Shown: positions 43,012-55,600, counted from the stretch's first letter. The stretch is 64,000 nt of DNA from Asterias amurensis (GCF_032118995.1 NC_092651.1:7914785-7978784); one strand, 5' to 3'. A program made the numbers and translations. Notes: generated from the sequence alone by a model not told the origin.

Positions 43012-45637
43012 TGTGCCCCCCCCCCCGCCCAAAAATATGAATGATTTTTGCAATGTAAAACAAAACCGACCGACGAAAAATAAGCAACACAGCTCATTTC
43101 TGCTGCGTGTGCGCCACCATTGTAAATAAATTCCCATAGTAACAAATGCTAAAATGTTAATTATTAAAAAGTACTAAAACAAATAATGTTATGTCTTTCA
43201 GTCTCTTGATACCCATCAGAAATATTGTCAGACAACTTCACTTGGGGCGGGGTGGGGCTGGTTTATTCCATAGTTGGGTGTCAATGTAAAAGATTGTTCC
43301 CACAACACTCCGTACATTTTTTTAGTGTCTTTTAGTGGTTTTTCAAATCTTCTATTCTATTCATTGTCATTTTGTTTTAATGTACCTATGTGACCCGTAG
43401 TTGTGCAATTTTATGTCTTTTTTTTCTGTGTAAATTTTTATCAACATTTTTACCCTGTAATATCACACTATTCAGCTTTGTGCTGCAAGTTATTTTTGTT
43501 TATTAAAACTTGCCTAAATGTATCAAATCTCCTCACAAGTTGAAGCACAGAGCCACAGGTTGATAAACTTTTGTAACTCCTCAATCTATTAAATGCATGA
43601 CCACAAAACGTTCTTGTTCAAAATATTGTGAGGGCCTAACTGATGATAATCACCTTGGCGCATGACTGTTGACCTATAGCTAGGTAAACTAGGTAAACAC
43701 GTATTGGGGGGGGGGGGGCACGACACGAAATATCCCGGGTGAGGGGGGGGGGGGGGGCTCCTCACTCGTAATGTATAGCTCCCAGATGACATTATCTTAA
43801 TAAGGTCTAACATTATTTTAGTCACACAAATAATAGACCAAAGACACAAAGGTTGTATGGTTTTTATAATATTTGTATTAAATGATTTATTTTAACATAA
43901 AGAACGTGATAAGTTAGGCTTGATGTGTGGAAACATCCTTACAATATCAAAGCTTCGGACAACATGATGAGAGATACAAAAGAACATATTAGTGTACATC
44001 GATACCAAAGGCTTACCGAGTACTTTTTATAAAATAAGTAGCCATGATTTTTATAAAACACTGGTATAAAAACAATTTGTTTTGATTTTGAATTGTGATT
44101 TTGAACGTTGTCCGAATTTTGCAATCCTATTGTATGAACCTGCTGGACTCGATTTCACAAAATCTGAGATTCACCTGAAGACGAATTTGTAAATAATTAT
44201 TGCTACATTTTGTCATTTTGAAGGCCTTTAGTGACATCACACTATGAACAAATAAAGGCACTGAACACTTTTTTTTTGAAGACCAGTATTTTCACTTGGT
44301 GTATCTGAACATGCATAAAATTAAAAACCTGTGAAAATTTAGACTCAATTGGTTATTAGAGTGGCAAGAGAATGATGAAAGAAAAATTGTTTGCTGTGAG
44401 AAGCCTAATAAAATACTTCAGGCCTGAAATCTTTTATTATTTTCGTGCGAAATTGCCCTTTTCTCAAAAACTACTTCACTTTAGAGGGAGCCCTTTCTCA
44501 CAATGTTTTTGACCCGTATAAGTATTTTTGAGTATAATTACCAATGGTGTCCTGCGCCTTTAATGCAGGTAATATTCATAGGCTGTTCAGATAAATCTTA
44601 GCTCTCTTTCTGGAATCGAGCCTAGGGTTCGGACTTAGTGAGATTCATCATAAAATGAGTTGTTAATATGCACACAGAGAGGTTTTTGTTGTGGCACCAC
44701 ACTTAGCTGCATAGCAGTTAAGATTGATGCTCATTTAAAAATCAACTCCTTGTGAATTCACTACCTTCTAAAAAATAGATATGCCCCATCGGTTTCGTAC
44801 AAAAGTAGTCAACCAACGAATCATTGATTGTACATGAATATATCAAAGACATTCTTCACATGAATTCCTATTGAAACTGCATAGTTGTAATGCCAAAACG
44901 GCAGTGACTGGTGAGTAATGAATCAGAGTGACGTCATGGCTGGTGAGCTCTGTGATTGGTTGATACAATGCGTCGAAAGTAGCTTACGAGAATTAATTGT
45001 GATAACAAAAGATTTTTTCGACCGCTCCGAAAAAAATGTTTACTTTGTCGTAGTAGAATTGACTTACAAAGGTTATTGTTGCACTCGTTACTGATTTAAG
45101 TTCTCAATAGTTTACATCTTCGACATTTTGCGAAGTTTGTGATTTTTTTTCCCAACTACAAAATTTTGTTCGCTCCAAAAATCAAGTTTACCTAGTTAGA
45201 GTTGAATTGACTTATAATGTTAATTGTTGCCAGTAGTAGTCAGTAACGCACAAGCAAGGCCAACAACTCACCAGAAATGTTGCCACCCGTGCCGTGGTTT
45301 TGTGCCATTTAAACCAACAAGCTTTTAGCTAAAGATGTTGTAAAGAGCACACAAATAACTTCTCTAAAGATGATGAGATCAGAATTGCATGAATTTTTTG
45401 TAATGAAAATAATGTAAGGTAGACTTGGAAACCGATGATAACAGAACAAGAAGTCATCAAGGGACTAGGCCTACCGAACCTTCATCTATAAATAGACCAA
45501 TGTAACTGGTATGAGAAACATCAGAATGATAACTTATGACATTTAAGACAAAGAAGTGCAGTAGTTATGAGGAATCTATTGATTGTGTTTCTGTACGATA
45601 ACTGTCAGAACTCACCCGTGAAAACCTCGGGAGCTCA
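43012..45637. repeat. Segmental duplication B, copy 1, right of retrotransposon
   Basis: Matches 53,108-56,685 with small indels. It includes G runs (43,705-43,757), a gacctcaaattc-family MITE (44,252-44,562) and no exon that I can support. Copy 2 has an extra 230 bp (about 53,598-53,815), a 125-bp palindrome and an internal duplication that are missing here. Confidence 0.88.
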
Positions 45638-46562
45638 GGTGGCATGAACTGTAATATAATAATGTATAATAAATTGGGGGTTAAATCATCAGTTCTCGCA
45701 ACTAAGAGCTGAATTGCGAAGGACGTGGCTGCAACGTGTACGAGAAGCAGGCATGCAAGGGCGCCTTTGGCAGCCAGCCTCATCAACCCATCCATGACCA
45801 CGGAGCACAGCCAGAGATCGAATGTGTTTGACTTTTCGCGAGGAAGGAGACGCGGACGGTCTAGAAATCCCCCATGGCACAGTAGAGAACCAACGCACAA
45901 CTTAACTTACATATGACGCTGGCCGGGTTTCGAACCAGGGTCACCTTGGTGAGAGCTGAGCGCTTTAATCACAAGCCAACCATGCCACTCTTAATGATAG
46001 GAGGACATCGGGGGGCGGGGGGCATAAGAACTATGTTTTATGACTTTGGGAACTAAGTCAGTATGAACTTTATTCTTTGGACCTATAAGGGGACCTTTAT
46101 GACCGATAAGTTACATCAAGACTTGGCATGGTTGGCTTGTTGTGTAAAGCGCTCAGCTCTCACCAAGGTGACCCTGGTTCGATACCCGGCCAGGGCCACA
46201 AGTGAGTTGAGTTGTGCGTTGGCTCTTTGCTGTGCCACGAGGGTTTTCCAGACCAACTGGTTTTCCTCCTTTGGGATAATCAAACACTTTCGATCTCTGG
46301 CTGTGCTCCGTGGTCATGGATGGGTTGATGAGGCTGGCTGCCAAAGGCGCCCTTGCATGCCTGCTTCTCGTACACGTTGTAGCCACGTTCTTCGCAATTC
46401 AGCTCTTAGCTGCGAGTAAGGATGATTAGCCCCCCAAATTATTATTATTATTGTAAAACAGTTCATGCTACCTGTGAGCACCCGAAGTTGTCACGGATGA
46501 GTTATGACAGTTGTCGTACACAAACACAAGCAATAGATTCCTCATAACTACTGCATTTCTTA
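45553..46562. repeat. Inverted duplication with SINE in both arms
   Basis: The left arm (45,553-45,985) and right arm (46,128-46,562) are reverse complements over about 430 bp with a 140-bp spacer. Each arm contains the same tRNA-derived SINE plus about 110 bp of block-B sequence (caatagattcctcataacta), so one SINE-bearing segment was copied and inverted. The arms have since diverged by several indels. Confidence 0.85.
46125..46455 (+). mobile_element. tRNA-derived SINE, plus-strand copy
   Basis: The head ggcatggttggcttgttgtg resembles an A box. The B box ggttcgatacc follows about 45 bp on. The body runs gagggttttccagaccaact to ttcagctcttagctgcgagt, and the tail is an ATT repeat (46,440-46,453). 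The homologous copy on the minus strand is 45,663-45,978, where the B box reads ggtttcgaacc-type. Confidence 0.8.
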
Positions 46563-47342
46563 CTGCCTCCCAAATTATTCTGGAGCTAAGGATAGTAGGA
46601 AAAGTATTCTATACTATATTCTGTTGACTTCGACCTCCTGGAGTACGGTAAAGTGTTCCTATATGACCGTTCTGTTTAACTATAGTGGATTGGCCTTCAC
46701 GAAGTATAGATTGGAAAAGTTCCAAAAGAGAAACCAATGAAGAAGAAAAAGAAAAAGCACAAAAATACTTCTACTGTCGTATCAACATATTTGCCATTTA
46801 CCCCCGCTGTGGTTGATGCATGTTTAAACGATCGTAGCGCAACATTGGTGCAAGCATGGAGGAAACAAGACCTCTATGGTGTCAGCGATGGCATTTCTTA
46901 TAATCAAAATCCTCTAAACCAATGTCAAATTTAACATTTTGATATGATACGCGGCGTGGTATAATTCAACTTCGCACGACAAAAAAAAGTTCCATAAACC
47001 GAGCGTGTCCAAAATTATTAGTTGATTTTGACAAAAACTATTCCGAATTTTTTCAACACTTGATGATACGCGGCGTGATGTAATCGACGTTCGCACGACC
47101 GAAAAAAGGTTCCTTAAACCGAGCCTTTCCAAAATTATTTCTTTGATCTTGGCAAAAATATTCCGATTAAGCACTTTCGTCGCATTGGATCAATCATCAC
47201 AGAATGCAGTTTTTCCTTGTTTGTTTTTCCTTTCATTTTTATATTAATTTGTTGACATTATTTGTAAGGCCTCGACCTAATTATAAAAAATATTTTTGTT
47301 TTGTTTGGAGGGAGTCCCCCGCTGTTGACAACATAATTGCTA
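46563..47342. other. Non-coding stretch between repeat and gene
   Basis: Contains a near-direct duplication of about 100 bp (gatacgcggcgtggtataat... at 46,944 and gatacgcggcgtgatgtaat... at 47,064). No exon supported. Likely includes the 3' untranslated end of the next gene. Confidence 0.5.
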
Positions 47343-47530
47343 TCAATCTAATGGCTGCACACAGCAGCAGGTGAACATAATTCCTGCCATCTTGGAATGC
47401 TTCTTCGTTTTGATATCCTGCTCTACTGCGACCTTCTTCATCTTTCTGTCTCTCTTACTTTGGCGTCTGCCGAAGATTCTAGACCAGAATCCTCTTCTGG
47501 AAGTTGAACCCACCTCTGTGAGCCCTTGAC
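47343..47530 (-). CDS. Exon 7 with stop
   Basis: 188 nt after TTATCTTCAG. Begins GQGLTEVGSTSRRGFWSRIF; basic, with a C-terminal cysteine triplet (FTCCCVQPLD) and a TGA. Confidence 0.68.
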
Positions 47531-50500
47531 CTGAAGATAACGAAATGGAATCTTGATCAAAACTCAAAAATTACTTTTATTGTTTTAATTTAATTTAATT
47601 TTTTGTTTTCAGGGGGATGGGGGAGTAGTATCACTTTCCACCAGGTATACACTTATAGCGTTCTAATATAAAGAATAGGCAAAATTAAATAGTCACAGTA
47701 CAACATGTCTTGAATGCTACACTGAACATCATGCCCGGGCCAGTGGTTTTAGTGGCGGGCCAGTAAACTATTGACCAAACAAGTATGGCAGTCTTGTGTT
47801 TTACAATTGAATATCAATACGTCATACACTGTGCAAATCTTGACAGGAAATAAACTTTCAAATTCTGATCTTGAGTCTGGAAAATATCTTTCATTTCTGT
47901 TGCGTAATAAAGTATATTTATTCAGCTTCATACCAGAAAAAGCCAGACGAGATCAACCTAAACAGTTAAATGCATTTTAATAAACTGTTTCAGGCTCTGT
48001 TTTTCACATTTTGATTCTGTGTTGTTCAACAAATTCTGGTTCAGTAAAAGTGTAGAGCTATAAAAAAAACGTAGTCTTGTGGAGTTTTCTCCCAAACTCG
48101 AGCCTTGTACAATGTTGTTTTTTCTGAATACCTTTTGAGCAAATCGATATCAGGTCAGTCTGATCATCAGCTGACTGAAGTGCAGTATCGTCTCCAGCAA
48201 GGATGAATATCTTCGAGGTAATAGAGGTCGCATCTTTGATTTCATCTGTGGAATTAAGATAAGACAACTTTCTTTTTGTTCTGTTTCACAAAATTAATTG
48301 CTGGCGTCGTCAAAGAAATTCAACAGTTCATGCCGTATAGAATAAAAACAAAGTTATATCTTTATCTTTATCTTTGTATTCTGGATGTTTGATTTTTTCC
48401 TTCTAATAAGAAGATGTCTTTGTTTATAGATCCTCCCTTACCCCCAATGTCACCATTGACGTAATCATCCCACACTTCATCACCTATTTCATCGGCAGTC
48501 AACTCCCCATCGTCCTCCCCAGACACGCTGATAATTTCCCCGAATGACAATGAAGAGATGCTCGTGAGCAATGAGACCGTATCCAGGTCACTAATGCTCG
48601 ACCAAGACGTCAACTCTGTAGAATCAACAATCGTCAAGTTTAATCTCAACAAGAAATGTCTTTGAAACATCCTACAGTTCGTAAGACACTGCTGTTGAGT
48701 TGCAAAGTTCTCGGTTCGAACCAACCCCATCCGAGTAATGTGCTTGTGTGTGTTTTTCACAGAGCTCGGGAAAGTACTGAGTGTACAGTGCTTACATACA
48801 TCGGTTCGAATCCCACTGGAGCATCTTATTAATGTCACGGGTGCGATGCGACCCCCCACGTTTATTTTTATGTTACGTAATCATTTGCTTTACTTGCATG
48901 GCTAGCGCCCTCTGCGGGCTGCTTTCCGGTTCAAGATCATTCTGTTTTGGGCCGAAGACCTTAACTGACGTCTTTGCGTGTCTTCACCCAACAGGTAAAG
49001 ATCTTGTTATATTTTGCATTTAAATGTTTTCCTAATTAATACTTAGATTAAATAGTGTGTAATAAGGACTATCCTCAAGTCTCATTTTTGTTTATAGAAT
49101 GTTGTTGACTTTAGTGGATATCTGGTTGCTTTTGCAACATCACGCTAGCTATTTATTGACTTGCGGTGTTTAGATATATTTATTACCTCTAGAGCCTTTC
49201 CTAATAATCTTAGCAGTGTTACTGAATGTAACATTTTGGAGATCCTTTAGTTTATTTTATCATTGCTTCTGGGATTGGAAATTACCTGTTTATATTGCAT
49301 TCCACCGTTAATTTGCCTTAAATCCAAGATGGCGGTCGCGTCCTTAATTTTGGCGCGAACCGCGGTAATTGTTTTATTGTTACATTGTTCATTCTTTTAA
49401 AGTTTAGTTTATGTAATTATTATTGTATATTTTGTATGATCATTCTGTTTTGGGCCGAAGACCTTAACTGACGTCTTTGCGTGTCTTCACCCAACAGATT
49501 CACCGTTTACAGATCTCAATAAAACTAAAGAGCTACTATATGATCAGACTTGCCGTTTCATGCCCGTACTTATTCCAAGGGTCACATTAACAAAGATCAC
49601 GTGTATAATGGCTTTCTTTAAAACTTAAAAAGCTTACGAGAGTGATGCTGGTCGATGATCTACTTTGATTTGTTTTTCTCATTTTGTTTACTTATTCAGA
49701 GTAACATGTTCTTGGAATTTCCAACATTAATTTATCCAGACTTGAATTACTTGAACCTTACCTTCTTCATCTTCTTCTTGCTCCAGAATCTCTCCTTCCT
49801 CGGTTGCCCAGTTCGCTGGAGCATCCCCATCTCCCATTGGTTGATTCTTGAACTTCATTTCCACAACTACCTCATCTTTCCTCTGGTCCTCTATATTCCA
49901 TTCTTCCTTCATCGTCACCCCCTCAACCGGTTCGTTGTGTCCAACCTCCTCTTTCACCCTTGACCCCACCTCACCCATCTCCCCTATTTCTCCATCCCTT
50001 CTCTTCACTACTTCGGACTTGATTTCATTTGTATTTGCCTCTTGGACTGGCTCTCCGATCTTCTTTGGAGCAACCTGTTCTTCTCCTTTTGAATTATCCC
50101 CCATCCCTTCAACCTCGCTGTCATTTGCCTCTCCTAGCTCAGCCCTGGTTTCCTCAGTCCTCATCTCCTCAACTCGATCTGTCATCTCCTGAGGATTATA
50201 AATTAATTGTGTTATTGTTTTTATTTCAACATCTTTATACATGATACACACATCAGCACAACGGCTGTTTTACATTATGGTCATGTGTCTTAAAGGCAGT
50301 GGACACTATTGGTAATTACTCAAAATAATTATTAACATAAAACCTTCCTTGGTATTCGAGTAATGGAGAGAGGTTGGTAGTTTAAAACATTGTGAGAAAC
50401 GGCTCCCTCTGAAGTGGAGTAGTTTTCGAGAAAGAAGTAATTTTCCACGAATTTGATTTCGAGACCTCAGATTTAGAATTTGAGGTCTCGAAATCAAGCA

Positions 50501-52140
50501 TCTAAAAGCACACAACTTCGTGTGACAAGGGTGTTTTTTCTTTCATTATTATCTCGTAACTTCGATGACCATTTGAGCTCAAATTTTCACAGGTTTGTTA
50601 TTTTATGCATTATGTTGAGATACAGCAAGTGAGAAGCCTGATCTTTGACAATAACCAATAGTGTCCACTTCCTTTAAAAATGAGAATAAGGAAACACATT
50701 TTTTTAAATTATACTTTAAAATATACTTACATGATCTACCTTTGCTTCCTCCTTAAACTGATACATCATCTTTAGCTCCTCCTCCTCGCCCTTTACCATC
50801 TCTACCTTGGCACAACTTTCCTCTTTCTGTTCCTTCTGTTGCAAGTATTCTTCAACAATGCTCTCCACCTCTACAACTTTCTCGATCTTTATCACATTTA
50901 TCTTTATTCCTTTATCTATCTCTCCCTCTGTCTTCACCTCCTCTTGTCCGTTTGTTTTCTTCCTCTCGCCGACTTTGGTTGTTTCTAGGTGACGAGGTAC
51001 GCTGACTATCGGCCTTGGCTCATCGGAATCCAGTTCGGATGGCTCTTCCCCTACCTGTCGTATTAAAAGTATCGGGAGTAAAATTCAGTAACTTATCACG
51101 ACTCATAATCTAGGTTGTCGCTCTCCTCGATATATTTTAGCCAGTATTTAAAAAAAAATCTTTAGTATTCTGCCGTTGACTATGCAGTTTGAAACATCGT
51201 AACCAACCAGCTTTTATTTAGTAGGGGCAATAATTTGGCAGTTTCGTGCACTCTGTGGTAAAAGCTGGAATCTTGTTTTACCAAAACATAAACAATTAGT
51301 GTCATCTTTAAAATGACCTGTTTATCATGACCTTTCCAATGTCAAAGTGGAAATACTCCTTTGGTAAAATGTTAATGTGATTTACAATTTCGAATGAATG
51401 TTTCACTTTTGTGAAATACAAATCAATATAATTAAATAAAAGTCACCTGTGAGGCTTCCCTCTTCTGCGCATGACCTCTACCACCGTCTTCCTCCTCCTT
51501 GTTATCAGTCACCATGGTAACGCATCCATCCTCATGACACGTGTAGATACTTGCATGTTTCTCATGATCTACACCGGACGGTACATCCACTTCCCCGGCC
51601 TTCATGATCCTGGAGGCGATGGAATTAGCGATGACGACCTGCTCTTCCGGGGTGTGCATCTTCATTACCATGGCAATTCTTTCAGCTAAACACTCACATG
51701 TTGGATCGGTCTCATTGGAATGTGGCGGATCATAATTCCGGATCAGTTCATTGATACGTTGTGCTATAATGTGTGAGATACAATTAAATGTTCTTAATGA
51801 TGTTGGAAGCATGGTGTGAATAATAAGAATAAACTTTAAATACATCGGTAACTTGCGGGTACAACCATGTATTGATCTCTGTAGTTAGTGTTTGCGCTAA
51901 AAAGAGCCGGTTTGGGTAGTATACTCTGTTCGTCTTTTGAAGATATGCCAATTTGGAAATAATGTTTTGTTTATTGAATTGAAATGAGTTGAACCATAAA
52001 CATGAAAAACCAAACACTGGTAAAATTTCTCTGCCCGAGTCCAACCAAAAGCAGATATGAATTTATGTTTCTTGAAAGCAATAACTGTACTAATTATTGT
52101 AGTAGACAAGTGTCTTACCTCCTGGGTTTACGTCACTCAT
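47343..52140 (-). CDS. Unrecognised acidic protein, seven-exon model
   Basis: Coding exons in gene order: 52,119-52,140, 51,447-51,763, 50,731-51,054, 49,762-50,188, 48,442-48,615, 48,132-48,245 and 47,343-47,530, totalling 1,566 nt (521 residues). All introns have GT/AG ends and the phases agree (1, 0, 0, 1, 1, 1). Residues 8-112 start with an amphipathic segment (LAERIAMVMKMHTPEEQVVI) and end in a Glu/Asp-rich piece. Residues 113-363 are very rich in Glu, Lys and Val and likely disordered or coiled. Residues 364-459 are acidic, Ser/Ile/Leu-rich. The end is basic (RRGFWSRIFGRRQSKRDRKM) and finishes with TCCCVQPLD. No signal peptide or family recognised. A solo LTR, a SINE and a MITE sit in its introns. 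The exon 6 donor GTATTC is the weakest link; without it the frame would end 27 codons later. Confidence 0.7.
48132..48245 (-). CDS. Exon 6
   Basis: 114 nt, phase 1-1, after AATTCCACAG. Encodes DEIKDATSITSKIFILAGDD and ends LISICSK at the weak donor AAAAG|GTATTC. Confidence 0.6.
48442..48615 (-). CDS. Exon 5
   Basis: 174 nt, phase 1-1, between GATTCTACAG and TTGGGG|GTAAGG. Encodes ELTSWSSISDLDTVSLLTSI and an acidic continuation. Confidence 0.72.
48660..48832 (+). mobile_element. tRNA-derived SINE fragment in intron 4
   Basis: Carries ctcggttcgaaccaacccc (B-box-like), then the body gtgtttttcacagagctcgg, aaagtactgagtgtacagtg and catcggttcgaatcccac. The 5' part is short or lost. The solo LTR begins immediately after it. 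Confidence 0.65.
48829..49590 (+). mobile_element. Solo LTR in intron 4, antisense to the gene
   Basis: The LTR (48,833-49,586, 754 bp) belongs to the family of the full element at 34,010 and keeps both 60-bp repeat copies. Target duplication ttaa on each side (48,829-48,832; 49,587-49,590). It differs from the full element's LTRs at about a dozen sites, so it is older. The full internal part was lost by LTR-LTR recombination. Confidence 0.95.
49762..50188 (-). CDS. Exon 4
   Basis: 427 nt between TATAATCCTCAG and GAAGAAG|GTAAGG. Begins EMTDRVEEMRTEETRAELGE; highly acidic to its end LEQEEDEE. Confidence 0.72.
50291..50677. mobile_element. gacctcaaattc-family MITE in intron 3
   Basis: Fills most of the 542-bp intron. 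Ends taaaggcagtggacactatt and caatagtgtccacttccttt; inner dyad cgagacctcagatttagaat/ttgaggtctcg. Confidence 0.9.
50731..51054 (-). CDS. Exon 3
   Basis: 324 nt (phase 0-0) between ATACGACAG and GATCAT|GTAAGT. Begins VGEEPSELDSDEPRPIVSVP; Glu/Lys/Val-rich. Confidence 0.72.
51447..51763 (-). CDS. Exon 2
   Basis: 317 nt between CACATTATAG and TCACAG|GTGACT. Begins AQRINELIRNYDPPHSNETD; has three to four cysteines and a mixed acidic tail. Confidence 0.72.
52119..52140 (-). CDS. Exon 1 of the acidic-protein gene
   Basis: 22 nt encoding MSDVNPG, donor CAGGAG|GTAAGA, phase 1. The ATG is preceded by acggaccgaaa. Confidence 0.65.
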
Positions 52141-52179
52141 TTTCGGTCCGTTTTTATCTTGCTGATAAGATGCAGAACT

Positions 52180-52225
52180 GTCAAACTTTGAAACTTTGAA
52201 AAGCTGCAAATCGTATATAAATCTT
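52180..52225 (-). promoter_or_regulatory. Possible TATA box of the acidic-protein gene
   Basis: TTTATATAC on the minus strand (about 52,213-52,221) lies roughly 75 bp upstream of the ATG at 52,140, which would put the start site near 52,188 and give a leader of about 50 nt. No strong initiator is apparent. Confidence 0.4.
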
Positions 52226-52692
52226 GCACTACCAACAGCAAATTGAAATATGAAGCATGTTCTGTTTATTTTCCTGCATGTGTACCCATTGGTAACGTAT
52301 GCGTACAAACCGCGCCTCCAGACGCGGATGCGCGCGTTTAGAGATTAATGTTCTCTTCTGGAACATTTACTAGTTATACAGTGCCACACTTTCCACCAAT
52401 GGAAACCCTGCATTTTAGGTGACGTAAAAAAAACGTAAACAGCGCCCTCTTCAGGGTCAAAGAAAGACTTTTCATTGGTTAAGAGTTGGGCGTGTTGCGC
52501 ACTCACGACGTGCTTTGTATACGCAAGGCCGTTTGTTGGGACATGGGATGGGTATGGGATGGGTGTAGGCCTAATATTTATTTGTTTTCTACAAGTATAA
52601 CATCCCAAGTTGATTTTTTTTCAATAATTAATAATGACCCATCACGATTAAGTAGAATTCATTCAGCCATATGAGAACCACGGCAAAATCCG
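52226..52692. other. Non-coding stretch upstream of the acidic-protein gene
   Basis: No exon supported. A GC-rich patch with a small inverted pair (cgcgcctccagacgcggatgcgcgcg) lies near 52,313-52,338. Confidence 0.5.
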
Positions 52693-55600
52693 TGTTTTTA
52701 AATCTGTAGGGAAACATAAAAACGCGGGACAAAGTTGTTGTTGTAAGCGAGTAGCATAGCGTCCTCATGCGTTGTAAAAAGGCCAGTCTCGTGTATTGTC
52801 GTCTGCGGGCAAGTTTGTTGTTGTTGAGACACCACGTTGCGGTAGACAACATTATTTCTATTACTTCCTACAAAGTTATCATTTCGGCATTATCAAAATT
52901 CAGAACATATTATAAATACAGAATAGAATTACATGTTTTCCGTTTTCTCAATTAAAAATGGGCATGCCATCTCATTGTGGTGAATTAACTTGTGTAATGA
53001 TTTTCAAGTACAAAACCCATACAGTGTTAGCTTGTAGCTTTAGCTTGTACTTGTAGCTTACTTTGCTCCATGAAACAAGTGTCGAACTCATGTTGTTTTC
53101 ATGTGTGCCCCCCTCCTCGCCTTCACTTTACCAGTATCGTCTCGTGCCTTAGTGCACGAAACACTTCATGATGGAATATCCACAACAGCCTGAATGACAG
53201 CCTCATATTGGATAGGTATTGAAAAGGGGTCAAATACTCGTCACAGTCTTACAGTAAAAACAAACCCAACAAATCAATCATTGAACGTTGAATTATTCTG
53301 CCAATAAATCATATTGTATACTAGTTAATAACACGAACTGTTAACAGCCAAAATTTTGAATGATTTTTTCAATGTAAAACAAAAACGACTGACAAAAAAT
53401 AACCCACCAGCTCATTTCTGCGTCGTTTTCAATTTGGGGAAAAAACCAACCAACCAAACATTAAGCTGCGTGTGCGCCACCATTGTAAATAAATTCCCAT
53501 AGTAACAAATGCTAAAATGTTAATTATTAAAAAGTACTAAAACAAATAATGTTATGTCTTTCAGTCTCTTGATACCCATCAGAAATATTGTCAGACAACT
53601 TCACTTCAGATTTCTTTTCAATTTTTGGTAGGTCCGTAATTTGGAATTATTTGCTAATTACCCCCCCCCCCAAAAAAAAAAAAAAAACATCCTCTCCCCG
53701 GTTTTTGTTTTAAACCGACTCGCTGCCAGATTCTCTCACTTTTTTTTAACTTTTTTTAAAACGTATTTTGGGGGCTGTTCAGTTTTTAATTGCTAGGGTT
53801 CCCTGTTTTTAGGGGGGTGGGGTGGGGCTGATTTATTCCATAGTTGGGTGTCAATGTAAAAGATTGTTCCCACAACATCCCGTGCACTTTTGTAGTGTCT
53901 TGTAGTGGTTTTTCAAATCTTCTATTCTATTCATTGTCATTTTGTTTTAATGAACCTATGTGGCCCCGTAGTGGTGCAATTTTATGTATTTTTTTCTGTG
54001 TAAATTGTTATCAACATTTTTACCCTGTAATATCACATTATTCAGCTTTGTGCTGCAAGTTATTTTTGTTTATTACAAATAAATGAATAAATGCATTCCT
54101 CCCATCCCAAGCCAATTAGTATTAACTTGCCTAAATTTATCAAATCTCCTCAAAAGTTGAAGCACAGAGCCCCAGGTTGATAAACTTTTGTAATTCCTCA
54201 ATCTATTAAATGCATGACCACAAAACGTTCTTGTTCAAAATATTGTGAGGGCGTAACTGATGATAATCACCTTGGCGCGTGACTTTTGACCTATAGTTAG
54301 GTAAACACGTAAGGGGGGGGGGCGGGGGGCACGACACAAAATCTCCCGGTGGGGGGGGGGGGGCTCCTCACTCGTATTGTATAGCTCCCGGATGACATTA
54401 TCTTAATAAGGTCTAACATTATTTTAGTTACACAAATAATATACCAAAGACACAAAGGTTGTATGGTTTTTATGATATTTGTATTAAATGATTTATTCTA
54501 ACATAAAGAACGTGATAAGTTAGGCTTGATGTGTGGAAACATCCTTACAATATCAAAGCTTCGGACAACATGATGAGAGATACAAAAAAAAACATATTTG
54601 TGTACATCGATACCAAAGGCTTACCGAGTACTTTTTATAAAATAAGTAGCCATGATTTATAAAAAACACTGGTATAAAAACAATTTGTCTTGGAATTTAG
54701 AATTTTGATTTTGAACTTGAACGTTGTCAGAAATTTGCAATCCTATATAAATGTGAACCTGCTAGACTCGATTTCACAAAACACTGAACTTCACCTGAAA
54801 ACGATTTCGTCCATATTGCCAATTTGTTCGTGATTTGAAAGCCTTATGTGACATCACACTATGAACAAATAAAGGCACTGGACACTTGTGTAAAAATACC
54901 AGTCTTCACACTTGGTGTATCTTCACATGTGCATAAAATAACAAACCTGTGAAAGTTTGGACTCAATTGGTCGTTTGAGTTGCAAGGGAATGATGGAAGA
55001 AAACAATTCGTGCTTTGAGAAGACTAATAAAAGACTTCAGGCCTGAAGTATTTTATTATATGAGTGCAAAATTAACTCTTTCTCAAAAACCACGTTCTTT
55101 CAGAAGGAGCCGTTTCCCACAATGTTTTGGAGTTTGGACTCGTATAAGTAATTTTGAGTAGTCGCCAATAGTGTCCAGTACCTATAAAGCAGGTAATATT
55201 GATAGGTAGTTCAGATCAAATTTTACTCTTTGTGAAATCGAGTCTAGGTTCAGACTTAGTGATATTTATCATAGGATGAGTTGTTAATATGCCCACAGAG
55301 AGATTTGTTTTCACTGTAAAAATATATTAGTAAAAACAACGCTAATTAGTCATATGAGACATGATTTTGATGTAAGTTAGTCAAAACCATGTCTCGTACG
55401 ACTAATTAGTGTTGTTTTGACTAATATAGTTTTAGAGTGTTTTGGCACCACACTTAGCTGCATAGCAGTTAAGATTGATGCACATTTTAAAATCAACTTT
55501 CTTCTTTATGAATTCACTACCTTTTCTAAAAATAGATATGCCCCACCGGTTTCGTACAAAAGTAGTCAATTCACGAAACACTGATTGTGTGTGAATATAT

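Larger units (their letters stand above)
34006..43015 (+). mobile_element. Ty3/gypsy LTR retrotransposon, 9.0 kb
   Basis: The element proper is 34,010-43,011 with a tgtg target duplication on each side (34,006-34,009; 43,012-43,015), confirmed by the empty site in block B copy 2 near 53,105. Order: LTR, leader, gag, pro, pol (reverse transcriptase, RNase H, integrase), purine tract, LTR. Integrase lies after RNase H, the Ty3/gypsy order. No envelope-like frame lies between pol and the 3' LTR. The two LTRs differ by only a few substitutions outside a C run, so the insertion is young. One frame break between pro and pol is the only clear lesion. Confidence 0.95.

Noticed and set aside
45900-46210. 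tRNA genes
   Set aside because: B-box-like sequence is present but no foldable cloverleaf with acceptor stem; the long body and ATT tail mark SINEs.
47771-47980. 69-codon plus-strand frame in intron 6 with a nearby AATAAA-like signal
   Set aside because: No recognised motif, no splice support, and antisense within an intron; too weak to annotate.
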